From Sphingomonas horti (GTDB lineage: Bacteria; Pseudomonadota; Alphaproteobacteria; Sphingomonadales; Sphingomonadaceae), in NCBI RefSeq assembly GCF_009753715.1, contig NZ_WQMS01000013.1:314796-378795 (forward strand): a stretch of DNA of 64,000 nucleotides, written 5' to 3'. Under the pieces are notes generated by a model. It was not told the origin of the DNA. It saw only the letters and a program-made list of their open reading frames with translations, and did no database searches. Within the stretch, counting starts at the first letter, position 1. Every line of letters starts with the position of its first letter. This document shows, piece by piece, positions 1 to 8,551 of this stretch. The position numbers were made by a program, and so were the translations under genes.

Positions 1-1118
1 ACAAATATGCCGAGGGCTATCCGGGCAGGCGCTATTACCAGGGCTGCGCACCGTCCGACGAGGTCGAGACGCTGGCGATCGAGCGCGCCAAGCAGCTGTT
101 CGGCTGCGGCTTCGCCAACGTCCAGCCCCATTCGGGCGCGCAGGCCAACGGCGCGGTGATGCTGGCGCTGACCAAGCCCGGCGACACGATCATGGGCATG
201 AGCCTCGATGCCGGCGGCCACCTGACCCACGGCGCTAAGCCGGCGATGTCGGGCAAATGGTTCAACGCCGTGCAATATGGCGTGCGGCCCGACACCCACC
301 TGATTGATTTCGACCAGGTGCGCGACCTGGCGAAGCAGCACCAGCCGAAACTGATCATCGCCGGCGGCTCGGCCTATCCGCGCATCATCGACTTCGCCAC
401 CTTCCGCCAGATCGCGGATGAGGTCGGCGCGTTGTTCATGGTCGACATGGCTCATTTCGCGGGCATCGTCGCCGGGGGCTTGCACCCCTCCCCCTTCGAG
501 CACGCGCATGTCGTCACCACCACCACGCACAAGACATTGCGCGGCCCGCGCGGCGGCATGGTGATGACCAACGACGAGGGGATCGCGAAGAAGATCAACT
601 CGGCGGTGTTCCCGGGCCTTCAGGGCGGCCCTCTGATGCACGTGATCGCCGCCAAGGCGGTTGCGTTCGGCGAGGCTTTGCGCCCCGATTATCGCAGCTA
701 TATCGCTGCCGTCGTCGAGAATGCGAAGGTGCTCGCCGGCCGGCTGAAGGAGCGCGGCGCCGACCTGGTCGCCGGCGGCACCGACACGCATCTGGCCCTG
801 GTCGACCTGCGGCCGCTGGGCGTCACCGGCAAGGACGCCGACGAGGCGCTGGAGCGCGCCGCCATCACCTGCAACAAGAACGGCATCCCGTTCGACCCGC
901 TGCCGCCGGTCAAGACCAGCGGCATCCGCGTCGGCTCGCCCGCCGGCACCACGCGCGGCTTCGGCCCGGCCGAGTTCCGCGAGATCGGCGACATGATCGC
1001 CGACGTGCTTGACGGTCTGCGCGCCAAGGGCGAGCATGGCGATGCCGCGGTCGAGGCGGATGTCCGCGCCCGCGTCCGCGCCCTGTGCGAACGTTTCCCG
1101 ATCTATCCGGAGCTCTGA
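1..1118 (+). CDS. glyA: Serine hydroxymethyltransferase, 5' end missing
   Basis: PLP enzyme that interconverts serine and glycine and loads tetrahydrofolate with a one-carbon unit in the cytosol. The gene enters from the left edge already open (codons from base 3), so about 60 N-terminal residues are missing; 371 are visible. The first residues read [15 protein letters not shown], a hallmark of bacterial GlyA. The PLP-binding lysine lies in [14 protein letters not shown] (codon at 531-533), and the C-terminal part has [16 protein letters not shown], which closes the folate site. The stop is followed two bases later by the start of a small membrane protein and then nrdR, so the three are probably co-transcribed. 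Confidence 0.97.
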   Translation, partial: KYAEGYPGRRYYQGCAPSDEVETLAIERAKQLFGCGFANVQPHSGAQANGAVMLALTKPGDTIMGMSLDAGGHLTHGAKPAMSGKWFNAVQYGVRPDTHLIDFDQVRDLAKQHQPKLIIAGGSAYPRIIDFATFRQIADEVGALFMVDMAHFAGIVAGGLHPSPFEHAHVVTTTTHKTLRGPRGGMVMTNDEGIAKKINSAVFPGLQGGPLMHVIAAKAVAFGEALRPDYRSYIAAVVENAKVLAGRLKERGADLVAGGTDTHLALVDLRPLGVTGKDADEALERAAITCNKNGIPFDPLPPVKTSGIRVGSPAGTTRGFGPAEFREIGDMIADVLDGLRAKGEHGDAAVEADVRARVRALCERFPIYPEL

Positions 1119-1120
1119 GC

Positions 1121-1294
1121 ATGGACCTGAAGCGCCGGCCTGACGGCAGCATGTCGCCCGATACCAAGGAGCTGCTCACCGGCGCCGCGATCGGCGCCGT
1201 GCTGGGCATGCCGCTCCCGATCGTCACCTGGTTCACCGGCGGCCTGATCGGCGGCGCGATCGCCGCCTACCGCATCCACAAGCGGCGGGGCTGA
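1121..1294 (+). CDS. Small glycine-zipper membrane protein
   Basis: 57 residues, start ATG two bases after the glyA stop. A charged N-terminus (MDLKRRPDG) is followed by one or two hydrophobic stretches rich in Gly and Ala ([20 protein letters not shown] and [11 protein letters not shown]) and a basic tail HKRRG, which suggests an inner-membrane hairpin with both ends cytoplasmic. No function is recognised. Its stop sits one base before the nrdR start, so it is sandwiched in the glyA-nrdR operon. An upstream in-frame start at 1085 lies inside glyA and was not chosen. Confidence 0.7.
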   Translation: MDLKRRPDGSMSPDTKELLTGAAIGAVLGMPLPIVTWFTGGLIGGAIAAYRIHKRRG

Positions 1295-1295
1295 G

Positions 1296-1763
1296 TTGCG
1301 CTGCCCCTATTGCGGACATGAGGACAGCCAGGTCAAGGACAGCCGGCCGACCGATGACGGCGCCGCGATCCGGCGCCGGCGCCAGTGCGAAGGCTGCGCG
1401 GCCCGCTTCACCACCTTTGAGCGCATCCAGCTTCGCGACCTGACGGTCGTGAAAAGCGAGGACCGGCGCGAGCCGTTCGACCGCGAGAAGCTCGCCCGAT
1501 CGGTCGCGATCGCCTGCCGCAAGCGGCCGATCGATCCGGTCCGCATCGAACGGCTGATCAGCGGCATCCAGCGCCAGCTCGAGACCAGCGGCGAAAACGA
1601 GGTCGCGGCCAAGCATATCGGCGAACTGGTGATGGAGGCGCTGCGCGGGCTGGACAGCGTCGCCTACATCCGCTTCGCCAGCGTCTATAAGGACTTCGCC
1701 GAAGCGCGCGACTTTCATGAGTTTGCGGGGGCGGTGGCGGAAGCGGGGGATCCGTCAAAATAG
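1296..1763 (+). CDS. nrdR: Transcriptional repressor NrdR
   Basis: 155 residues, full length for the family. The N-terminal zinc ribbon has the paired cysteines C3-x2-C6 and C31-x2-C34 ([16 protein letters not shown] and [13 protein letters not shown]). The remainder is an ATP-cone domain that begins at about residue 49 with [14 protein letters not shown]. NrdR senses dNTP/ATP levels and represses ribonucleotide reductase genes by binding NrdR boxes; no such box was looked for elsewhere, as no nrd gene is in the window. The start is TTG, one base after the upstream stop. glyA next to nrdR is a common alphaproteobacterial arrangement. Confidence 0.96.
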   Translation: MRCPYCGHEDSQVKDSRPTDDGAAIRRRRQCEGCAARFTTFERIQLRDLTVVKSEDRREPFDREKLARSVAIACRKRPIDPVRIERLISGIQRQLETSGENEVAAKHIGELVMEALRGLDSVAYIRFASVYKDFAEARDFHEFAGAVAEAGDPSK

Positions 1764-1781
1764 GCTGTCGGTCTTTCCCTT

Positions 1782-1850
1782 CCCGTTCGTCCCGAGTAGC
1801 CGTCGAGTAGCTCGCGCAAGCGAGCGTATCGAGACGGCATATCGAGGGAC
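1782..1850 (+). repeat. Dispersed intergenic repeat, copy A
   Basis: Begins cccgttcgtcccgagtagcc and continues with TCGAG-rich sequence to tatcgaggga. Its reverse complement recurs at 2152-2204, with the first 26 bases identical. It contains a small hairpin (agctcgc-gcaa-gcgagc type). It fills the gap between nrdR and the next gene. Repeats of this TCGAGC/TCGACA type are scattered in sphingomonad genomes. Confidence 0.75.
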
Positions 1851-1861
1851 CGCGTGCCGCA

Positions 1862-2959
1862 ATGGCTTTTTACACCTACATGCTCCGCTGCAGCGACGGT
1901 CGCTTCTACACCGGTCACACCGAAGATCTCGAAATCCGCGTCGCTCAACATCAGAGCGGTGAATTCGGCGGCTGGACCAGCAGCCGCCGTCCGGTGGAGC
2001 TCGTCTGGAGCGAGTCCTTCCCAAGCCGCCATGAGGCGCTGGCCGCAGAGCGCCAGATCAAGAACTGGTCCCAGGCAAAGAAGGAAGCGCTGATCCGGGG
2101 CGATTGGGATGGCGTGTCGGCGGCGGGGCACAAGAAATCCCGTTCGGAGTCGATCCCTCGATACGCCGTCTCGACAAGCTCGACGGCTACTCGGGACGAA
2201 CGGGCCAGGAGGAATCCCGCCACTCCCCCTCCCCCCATCATCGTCCTGGTCCGGCCGCAGCTGGGTGAGAATATCGGCAAGGCGGCGCGCGCCATGCTCA
2301 ATTTCGGGCTGACGGAGCTGCGGCTGGTGGCGCCGCGCGACGGCTGGCCGAACCCGTCCGCCGGCCCCGCGGCTTCGGGCGCCGACAGCGTGCTCGAACA
2401 CGCCCGTGTTTTCGACACCACCGCCGAAGCGGTCGGGGATTGCGCGCACATCTTCGCCACCACGGTGCGCAAGCGCGGCATCACCAAGCCGGTGCTGACG
2501 CCCGAGGAGGCGGCGCGCGGCATCCGCTCCGCGCCTGGCCGCAGCGCGATCCTGTTCGGCGCCGAGCGGTCCGGGCTCGACACCGAGGACGTGGCTCTTT
2601 CCCGCGCGATCGTGACGGTGCCGATCAACCCCGAATTCGGTTCGCTGAACCTTGCCCAGGCGGTGATCCTGCTCGCCTATGAATGGTCGAAGCATGCCCC
2701 CGGCACAGCCGAGGGGGGCGCGGGCCTGGTGCAGCCGACCGCGACCGACGTGCTGCCCCCGGCCCCGCATGCCGAGCTGGAGGCGCTGATCGGGCATTTC
2801 GAAACGCTGCTGGAGCCGACCGGCTATTTCGCCCCGCCCGAGCGGGTCCGGGCGACGAAGCGCACGCTGCGCGGCGTGCTCACCAGGCCGGCCTGGAACA
2901 GCCTTGAAATCCGGACCCTGCGCGGCGTGCTGAGCGCGCTTGGCCGGCAACAGCGCTAG
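1862..2959 (+). CDS. GIY-YIG domain fused to SpoU/TrmJ-type RNA 2'-O-methyltransferase
   Basis: 365 residues in one frame. Residues 1-85 are a small GIY-YIG nuclease-like domain (YTYMLRCSDGRFYTGHT, then RQIKNWSQAKKEALI), which is normally a free-standing protein of about 90 residues. Residues 124-365 are an AdoMet-dependent SpoU/TrmH-fold methyltransferase close to TrmJ, which methylates position 32 of the tRNA anticodon loop: IIVLVRPQLGENIGKAARAM, the RSAILFGAERSGL loop and the knot motif INPEFGSLNLAQAV, then a helical tail. The linker (residues about 97-115) is encoded by a dispersed repeat. A perfect AGGAGG at 2207-2212 sits before the methyltransferase part, but no start codon follows it. 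Either a true fusion or a recent accident; the methyltransferase call itself is secure. Confidence 0.85.
   Translation: MAFYTYMLRCSDGRFYTGHTEDLEIRVAQHQSGEFGGWTSSRRPVELVWSESFPSRHEALAAERQIKNWSQAKKEALIRGDWDGVSAAGHKKSRSESIPRYAVSTSSTATRDERARRNPATPPPPIIVLVRPQLGENIGKAARAMLNFGLTELRLVAPRDGWPNPSAGPAASGADSVLEHARVFDTTAEAVGDCAHIFATTVRKRGITKPVLTPEEAARGIRSAPGRSAILFGAERSGLDTEDVALSRAIVTVPINPEFGSLNLAQAVILLAYEWSKHAPGTAEGGAGLVQPTATDVLPPAPHAELEALIGHFETLLEPTGYFAPPERVRATKRTLRGVLTRPAWNSLEIRTLRGVLSALGRQQR
2152..2204 (-). repeat. Dispersed repeat, copy B, inside a coding frame
   Basis: Reverse complement of copy A at 1782-1850: read on the minus strand it begins cccgttcgtcccgagtagcc and ends tatcgaggga, lacking an internal stretch of about 17 bases present in copy A. 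It is translated in frame as the linker between the GIY-YIG and SpoU domains. Confidence 0.75.
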
Positions 2960-3228
2960 CCGCGCATCCGGTCGAATTTCTCGAATTCATAGGCGATCGA
3001 GGCTTCGATCAGCCGGTCCCACAAGTCGGCGATCGGCTGATCGGGGATGCCGGCCTCGGCCGCGTGCCGGCGCACATTCTCGATCACCTGCGCCTTGCGC
3101 GGCTCGTCGCGGACCAGCCCGCGCTCCGGCTTGATGCGGGCGGCCGCGTCCATATAGCCGAAGCGGCGCTTGAGCAGCTGCACCAGCTCCCGGTCCACGG
3201 CATCTACGCCCATGCGCACTTCGGTCAT
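2956..3228 (-). CDS. AroQ-type chorismate mutase
   Basis: 90 residues from the chosen start MTEVRMG; an upstream in-frame start at 3255 would add nine residues. All-helical AroQ pattern: AVDRELVQLLKRRFGYMDAA, then an IKPERG loop with conserved Arg/Lys, DEPRKAQVIENVRRHA, and a last helix with ASIAYEFEKFD. The fold converts chorismate to prephenate for phenylalanine and tyrosine synthesis. The single-domain PchB relatives (isochorismate pyruvate lyase) look similar and cannot be excluded. Converges on the methyltransferase with a 4-base overlap. Confidence 0.82.
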   Translation of the reverse strand: MTEVRMGVDAVDRELVQLLKRRFGYMDAAARIKPERGLVRDEPRKAQVIENVRRHAAEAGIPDQPIADLWDRLIEASIAYEFEKFDRMRG

Positions 3229-3332
3229 CGTCCGGCACTCTTCAGGCTGCAGCAACTTGATACATTCCCTTTGCGATGGCGCGATTTCGGGTTAGCCTTA
3301 GCAACCTGAGTCCCATCGAGACAGAGGGCCCA

Positions 3333-3587
3333 ATGCGTCTTGCTACTGCCATGCTGCTGATCGTGCTCAGCACCCCCGCATTCGCCGCGAACCCGAAGTC
3401 GCAGGGCGACAACAAGGACGATAATCGCGTGATCTGCCGCCGCGAGGTTCCGATCGGCTCGCTGATCGCGTCCCGCAAGGTCTGCCTGACCAAATCGCAA
3501 TGGGAGGAGCGGTCGACTCGTGGCAACGAGGAGGCGCGCAAGCAGATGGAGGACAATGCCGCGCGCAATCCCACCCCGAGCGGCTGA
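3333..3587 (+). CDS. Small secreted protein, tandem copy 1
   Basis: 84 residues. Start ATG chosen because it gives a clean signal peptide (MRLATAMLLIVLSTPAFA, cleavage near AFA-AN); an in-frame ATG at 3276 would add 19 unlikely residues. The mature protein is short, polar and has two cysteines in ICRREVPIGSLIASRKVCLTK. The same core occurs in the next gene. Short periplasmic proteins with a CR...GS...CLT..W core are familiar as hypothetical proteins in sphingomonads; no function is known to me. The two cysteines probably form a disulfide (inference). Confidence 0.75.
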   Translation: MRLATAMLLIVLSTPAFAANPKSQGDNKDDNRVICRREVPIGSLIASRKVCLTKSQWEERSTRGNEEARKQMEDNAARNPTPSG

Positions 3588-3599
3588 GGAGGCAAGAGG

Positions 3600-3872
3600 A
3601 TGAGGATCGTCATCGCAGCCCTGCTCGCGGTCGCCGCTGGTGGGGCGGTCTATGCGGCCGAGCAGCCGAACGCGGTGAAGCCGGCGCCCGATAAGGATCC
3701 GCTGATCTGCAGACGGGAAGTGCCGATCGGATCGCTGATCGCCACGCGCAAGATGTGCCTGACCAAGAAGGAATGGCAGAAGCGCGCGGACGACGGAAAC
3801 GCGACTGCCCGCGCGCTCGTCGAGGACGGCGCCGGCGCGTGCGGTCATGACGGCGGCGTCTGCCCCTTCTGA
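3600..3872 (+). CDS. Small secreted protein, tandem copy 2
   Basis: 90 residues, 12 bases after copy 1 with GAGG just upstream. Signal peptide MRIVIAALLAVAAGGAVYAAE. The core LICRREVPIGSLIATRKMCL is nearly identical to copy 1, but the tail differs and carries two further cysteines (GACGHDGGVCPF). A tandem duplication that has diverged at the C-terminus. Function unknown; co-transcription with copy 1 is likely. Confidence 0.75.
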   Translation: MRIVIAALLAVAAGGAVYAAEQPNAVKPAPDKDPLICRREVPIGSLIATRKMCLTKKEWQKRADDGNATARALVEDGAGACGHDGGVCPF

Positions 3873-3883
3873 TTTCACCGTGC

Positions 3884-3910
3884 TTGACCTGAAGCGGCGC
3901 GTCGTATAGG
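3884..3910 (+). promoter_or_regulatory. Probable housekeeping promoter of rpsD
   Basis: TTGACC at 3884-3889 and TATAGG at 3905-3910 with a 15-base spacer (16 if the hexamers slide by one). It is the best match in the gap between the small secreted protein and rpsD, leaving a leader of roughly 105 bases. Confidence 0.45.
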
Positions 3911-4021
3911 CGCGCCCCCTTCGCAATTGGCCCCGCACTCCGGTGAAGCGGCGGCCCTGCCCCCAACACGGGACAAGCAGGCGAGACCGGAACCAACGTT
4001 GTAGCAATTGAAGGAACGATC

Positions 4022-4636
4022 ATGTCGAAGCGCCATAGCGCCAAGCACAAGCTCGACCGCCGGATGGGCGAGAACATCTGGGGCCGCCCGAAATCCCCGG
4101 TCAACAAGCGCGAATACGGCCCCGGCCAGCACGGCCAGCGCCGCAAGGGCAAGATGTCGGACTTCGGCCTGCAGCTCCGCGCCAAGCAGAAGCTGAAGGG
4201 CTATTACGGCGACGTCACCGAAAAGCAGTTCAAGGCCTGCTATCAGGAAGCGTCGCGGATGAAGGGCGATACCGGCCAGAACCTGATCGGCCTGCTCGAG
4301 CAGCGGCTGGACATGATCGTCTATCGCGCCAAGTTCGCGCCGACGATCTGGGCCGCGCGCCAGCTGGTCAGCCACGGCCACGTCCGCGTGAACGGCGTCA
4401 AGTGCAACATCGCCTCGCGCCGCTGCTATGTCGGCGACGAGATCACGCTGGGCAGCAAGGCGCAGGAAATGGCGCTGGTGCTGGAAGCGCAGAGCCTGCC
4501 CGAGCGCGACATCCCCGACTACGTCGCGCCCGACGGCAATGCCAAGGTGACCTTCACCCGCGTGCCGAGCCTCGACGAGGTGCCGTATCCGGTGAAGATG
4601 GAGCCGAACCTGGTGGTGGAATTCTACTCGCGCTGA
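4022..4636 (+). CDS. rpsD: 30S ribosomal protein S4
   Basis: 204 residues, normal length. Starts [26 protein letters not shown], the alphaproteobacterial form of S4, followed by [15 protein letters not shown]. The S4 RNA-binding domain is at about residues 95-155 ([20 protein letters not shown], then [17 protein letters not shown]). S4 nucleates assembly of the small subunit by binding 16S rRNA. It is alone rather than in the alpha ribosomal operon, as is usual in Alphaproteobacteria, and is followed by a strong terminator. Confidence 0.99.
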   Translation: MSKRHSAKHKLDRRMGENIWGRPKSPVNKREYGPGQHGQRRKGKMSDFGLQLRAKQKLKGYYGDVTEKQFKACYQEASRMKGDTGQNLIGLLEQRLDMIVYRAKFAPTIWAARQLVSHGHVRVNGVKCNIASRRCYVGDEITLGSKAQEMALVLEAQSLPERDIPDYVAPDGNAKVTFTRVPSLDEVPYPVKMEPNLVVEFYSR

Positions 4637-4658
4637 GGCTGAGCTTCATCGCGCAACG

Positions 4659-4684
4659 AAGGGCGGGTTTCCCCGCCCTTTTTT
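4659..4684 (+). terminator. Rho-independent terminator of rpsD
   Basis: Stem gggcggg / cccgccc around a short TTTCC-type loop, followed by a run of six T. Lies 22 bases after the rpsD stop. Confidence 0.9.
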
Positions 4685-4840
4685 GTGCCTGCGCCATGTT
4701 GCATCGCAGCAACTCTGGTCGATCAAAATGCCACATTGGTCGAGCAACCATTTGATTCCATGCGCTCCAGGCGGCATGCCGCACCGCGTCGAAAGACACC
4801 CTTCAACAACATCAAAAGAGCACAAGGGGCTTTTCCTAAA

Positions 4841-5413
4841 ATGCGTAAGATTTCCGTTCTGCTGGCCGCCGTCGCGGCCACCGCTTCCGCGCCTGCCTTC
4901 GCCGGAGACATTGCCGGCCCGCGCGTCGAAGCGGTCCTTGGCTGGGATCATGTCCGGGCCAACCCGGCGGGCACCGGCAGCCTGAACAGCGATGGCTTCC
5001 TGTACGGCCTCGGCCTCGGCTACGACTTCGCCGTCGGCGGCAAGGTCGCGCTGGGCCTCGACGCCGAGATCTCGGATGCCTCGACCGATTTCGACGTGAC
5101 CGCCGGTACCACGCGCGCGCGCCTCTCGGCCGGCCGCGACCTGTATGTCGGCGGCCGCGTCACCGGCGCCGTCTCCGACACGTTCAACGTCTATGCGAAG
5201 GTCGGCTACACCAACGCCCGCTTCAAGGGCAGCGTGACGACCGGCACCACCACGACCAGCGCGTCGGGCAACGCCGACGGCATCCGCGCCGGCGTGGGCG
5301 CGCAGTATATGGTGACCTCGAACGCCTATGTCGGCGCCGAGTATCGCTATTCGAACTACGAAGCCGGCCTGTCGCGCCACCAGCTCGCGGCGACCATCGG
5401 TTACCGCTTCTAA
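4841..5413 (+). CDS. Outer-membrane beta-barrel protein (OmpA-like/opacity fold)
   Basis: 190 residues from the start that gives the signal peptide MRKISVLLAAVAATASAPAF, cleaved before AGDIAG; an upstream in-frame start was rejected because it would precede the signal peptide. The mature part has alternating amphipathic strands rich in Gly, Tyr and Thr (GFLYGLGLGYDFAVGGKVAL, YVGGRVTGAVSDTFNVYAKVG, YVGAEYRYSNYE) and ends in IGYRF with a terminal Phe, the signal for barrel assembly. This is the small 8-stranded outer-membrane barrel fold. The exact role is unknown. Flanked on both sides by terminators, so it is monocistronic. Confidence 0.85.
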   Translation: MRKISVLLAAVAATASAPAFAGDIAGPRVEAVLGWDHVRANPAGTGSLNSDGFLYGLGLGYDFAVGGKVALGLDAEISDASTDFDVTAGTTRARLSAGRDLYVGGRVTGAVSDTFNVYAKVGYTNARFKGSVTTGTTTTSASGNADGIRAGVGAQYMVTSNAYVGAEYRYSNYEAGLSRHQLAATIGYRF

Positions 5414-5437
5414 GCGGAGGCCTCAGCCGCAAAACGA

Positions 5438-5467
5438 AAGGGGCGGCCCGAAACGGCCGCCCCTTTT
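5438..5467. terminator. Bidirectional terminator
   Basis: aaaggggcggcc / ggccgcccctttt hairpin with an A-run on one side and a T-run on the other, located between the convergent barrel protein and S9 peptidase genes. Confidence 0.88.
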
Positions 5468-5468
5468 G

Positions 5469-7448
5469 CTATTGCAGACCCAGGCTCGTCCGCAGGAAGG
5501 CGTCGCTCTTCGCCAGCAGGTCGGCGCGCGCCTCGCTTGTATTCAGCGAGTGGGCGAGATTGGGATAGGTGATCAGCGTCACCTGCTTGCCGGCCTCGCG
5601 CAGCTTGCCCTCCATCAGCTTCGATTCGACGATCCTGACATTCACGTCCAGGTCTCCGTGGAACATCAGCACCGGCGCCTTGATCGCCGCGGCGTTCTGG
5701 GCAGGCGAGCCCTCGCGGACATGCGGACCGTTGCCGACAAAATCGCGGATGACGCGCTGGCCGGTGGTGCCGACATATTGGCGCTTCAGCTCTTCCAGAT
5801 CGGTGACCGGCGCGATCGCGACGATCGCCTTGAACAGGTCGGGCGCGACCACGCCCGATTGCAACGCCGCATAGCCGCCATAGGACCAGCCGACGATCGC
5901 AAGCTTGGCCGGATCTGCAATCCCTTCGGAGACGAGCCAGCGGCCGCTATCGGTCACGTCGCCGATCGCGGTCTTCCATGACTGGAAGCCATTGTCCTGG
6001 AACCACTGGTCGCCATAGCCGGATGACCCGCGGAAGTTCGGCTGCAGCACCGCATAGCCTTTGTAGGCGAAATACTGCGCCAGCCAGTCGAAGCCCCATT
6101 CGTCGCGCGAATTGGGCCCGCCGTGCGGCATCACGATAGCCGGCAATTTCTTGCCTGACGATCCGACGGGCAGCGTCAGATAGGCCGGCACCAGGGTCCC
6201 GTCTGCGGCTTTCACCTGCACGCTCTTGACCGGTGCGAGCTTGTAGCCGTCCAGCTCCGGACGGCTGAGCAGCAGCGGGCGCATCTGCCTCGTCTCGCGA
6301 TCCAGCAGGTAATAGCGTCCGGGGTCGGTGTCGCTCCCGGCCCGGATCAGCAGCCGCTTCTCATCGTCGCTTGCGCCTTCGAAATTGATCAGCGGCGCGC
6401 CTGGCAGCGCTTTCGAAAGCGAGTCGGCCAGCTTGGACAGCGCGGGATCGAAATAGACGGCCTGCCTCTTGTCGGTGGCGAAGGTCGCGCCGATCACGCG
6501 CTGCTTGCGACCCAGGCGGAGCGGCCCGTCGATATCGACATCCGGCCGCGCAAACACCTTCGTTTCGAGGTTCGATCCATCCAGCTTGCGCTTGTAGAGT
6601 GCCAGCCGGCCGTTCTCCTTCTTCAAGCCATAGGCGACGTCCTCCGCCGGGTCGACGATATAAGGATTGAAGCCTTCGTCGGTTCGCGTGTCGAGCACGC
6701 CCAGGTCTTTCCAGTCGCCGCTTCCCTTTGCCCGGTACATGTATTTGACCATGCCGGTCGCGCTGTAGTCACCGGTGAACTGGGTGACGCCGGCGATCCG
6801 CACTTCCCCGCTGCCGTCGCTGATGAACTCCGAACCATCGATGATGGGCTTGACCACGGTCCGCGACTGCATGTTGCGCGTGTCGATCCGTTCGACCGTA
6901 AAGCCCTCCTTCCGCTTCTGGATCAGCGTGCCCGTGGTGACTTCGGGCACCACCCATTTGCTCATCAGAAAAGCGCCGTCCTGGCCTGGCAGCCAGTCGA
7001 CGATTCCGCCGCCATAGCGGTTGAAATAGAGCGCATTGTCGGTGTTGCGCTCGCTGACCATTTTGAAGTTGGTGCCGGCGGCGTCGATCGCGACCAGCCG
7101 GGACGCGTTCAGGATGAAACCCGATTCCTCGCGCGGGGCGACGACCGTGCAGAGCAGGCGATCGTTCGCGACCCAGCCGCAGCCGGCAATCATCTCGGGC
7201 TCGCCGCTGGCGACCATGGAGCGCTTGGGCGGCGTGCTCCCGTCGACGGGCACCGTGAAGAGGGCATTTCCCTTGCCGGTCGTCGGCGCAAGAAAAGCCA
7301 TCGTCTTGCCGTCGGGCGACAGGCTGGCGCTGGTCACGGACTCGCGCGCGCCGAACGCCTTTTCCGGCGGGACCTGCTGGGCCAGCGCAAATGTCGAGAC
7401 CCCACCGGCGAGAACTGCGGCGAGTGCGGCGTAACGGACGAGCTTCAT
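5469..7448 (-). CDS. S9 family prolyl oligopeptidase / dipeptidyl aminopeptidase
   Basis: 659 residues with signal peptide MKLVRYAALAAVLAGGVSTFALA, so exported. The N-terminal two thirds form a beta-propeller (SLSPDGKTMAFLAPTTGKGNA and later blades). The C-terminal alpha/beta hydrolase domain has the nucleophile in GWSYGGYAAL, the acid in MFHGDLDVNVR and the histidine in YPNLAHSLN. HGGPNSRDEWGFDWLAQYFA forms the oxyanion region. It probably trims peptides in the periplasm. A single gene, with the agmatine genes diverging from its start. Confidence 0.93.
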   Translation of the reverse strand: MKLVRYAALAAVLAGGVSTFALAQQVPPEKAFGARESVTSASLSPDGKTMAFLAPTTGKGNALFTVPVDGSTPPKRSMVASGEPEMIAGCGWVANDRLLCTVVAPREESGFILNASRLVAIDAAGTNFKMVSERNTDNALYFNRYGGGIVDWLPGQDGAFLMSKWVVPEVTTGTLIQKRKEGFTVERIDTRNMQSRTVVKPIIDGSEFISDGSGEVRIAGVTQFTGDYSATGMVKYMYRAKGSGDWKDLGVLDTRTDEGFNPYIVDPAEDVAYGLKKENGRLALYKRKLDGSNLETKVFARPDVDIDGPLRLGRKQRVIGATFATDKRQAVYFDPALSKLADSLSKALPGAPLINFEGASDDEKRLLIRAGSDTDPGRYYLLDRETRQMRPLLLSRPELDGYKLAPVKSVQVKAADGTLVPAYLTLPVGSSGKKLPAIVMPHGGPNSRDEWGFDWLAQYFAYKGYAVLQPNFRGSSGYGDQWFQDNGFQSWKTAIGDVTDSGRWLVSEGIADPAKLAIVGWSYGGYAALQSGVVAPDLFKAIVAIAPVTDLEELKRQYVGTTGQRVIRDFVGNGPHVREGSPAQNAAAIKAPVLMFHGDLDVNVRIVESKLMEGKLREAGKQVTLITYPNLAHSLNTSEARADLLAKSDAFLRTSLGLQ

Positions 7449-7546
7449 TCTTCCCCCCCTGGACGGACCTGCCTATAGCAGCCGGTCTCGCGACCGAAGG
7501 CAAGCCCCAGGTCCGTTTCGGAGTTGAAAACAATGGCTAAAACCTC

Positions 7547-8539
7547 ATGAATCGGATCGAGCGCCAGCCCCCCGAATGGGCGCCGCACGAAAGCGTCTGG
7601 ATCGGGTTCCCCAGCCACGCTGACCTTTGGGAAGACGATCTGGAGCCAGCACGCGCCGAGGTCGCGGCCTTTGCCGATGCCGTGCACGCGGGCGGCGCGG
7701 GCGAAACGGTGCGGCTGGTCGCGGCCGATACCGAGTCCGCCGACGCGGCCCGCGCTCTCGTGCAGCCGGGCGTGGACGTGATCGTCGCGCCGTTCGGCGA
7801 CATCTGGCTGCGCGATACCGGGCCGATCATCGTTTCCGACGGGGGGGCGCGTGCGGCGCGCGCCTTCCTCTTCAACGGCTGGGGCGGGAAATACCGGCTG
7901 GCAGGCGACGACGATCTCGCCCTGCGGCTGGCGAAAAGCGGCGGCTTCAGCGAGGCGAGGCGGTGCAAATATGTGCTCGAAGGCGGCGCGATCGACGTCG
8001 ACGGCACCGGCCTTGCCGTCACCACCGAGCAATGCCTGCTGAACCCGAACCGCAATCCGAACCTGAGCCAGGCGGAGATCGAGGCGCGGCTGCTGGGCGA
8101 CCTTGGGCTCGACCGCGTGCTGTGGCTCGGCGACGGGCTGCTCAACGACCATACCGACGGGCATGTCGACAATCTCGCTCGCTTCGTCGGCGAAGGCCGG
8201 ATCGCAATCCCCGAGCCGGCCGGCGCGGACGACCCGAACGCGACGGTCTATCGCGACGCCCAGGCCCGCGCCCGTGCGTTCGGCTTGGCGGTCGTGCCCC
8301 TCCCCTCGCCCGGCCGCGTGCTGCGCGATGGGGAGATCATCCCGGCCAGCTACATGAATTTCTATATCGGCAACGCCGCGGTGGTGGTGCCGCTCTACGG
8401 CGCGGCCAACGACCAGGCCGCGGTCGATGCGATCCAGGCACTGTTTCCCACCCGCAGGGTTGTCGGCTTCCGCGCCGATCATATCTTGACCGGCGGCGGC
8501 AGCTTTCACTGCATCAGCCAGCAAGTGCCGGTCGCCTAG
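7547..8539 (+). CDS. aguA: Agmatine deiminase
   Basis: 330 residues. Converts agmatine to N-carbamoylputrescine and ammonia in the cytosol. Family motifs: PPEWAPHESVWIGFPS at the N-terminus, GDIWLRDTGPI, NGWGGKY, EGGAIDVDGTG, GHVDNLARF, and the catalytic cysteine in the C-terminal GGGSFHCISQQ. Paired with aguB, 90 bases downstream, giving the two-step agmatine-to-putrescine route. Confidence 0.96.
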   Translation: MNRIERQPPEWAPHESVWIGFPSHADLWEDDLEPARAEVAAFADAVHAGGAGETVRLVAADTESADAARALVQPGVDVIVAPFGDIWLRDTGPIIVSDGGARAARAFLFNGWGGKYRLAGDDDLALRLAKSGGFSEARRCKYVLEGGAIDVDGTGLAVTTEQCLLNPNRNPNLSQAEIEARLLGDLGLDRVLWLGDGLLNDHTDGHVDNLARFVGEGRIAIPEPAGADDPNATVYRDAQARARAFGLAVVPLPSPGRVLRDGEIIPASYMNFYIGNAAVVVPLYGAANDQAAVDAIQALFPTRRVVGFRADHILTGGGSFHCISQQVPVA

Positions 8540-8551
8540 GGACATCTTCCC

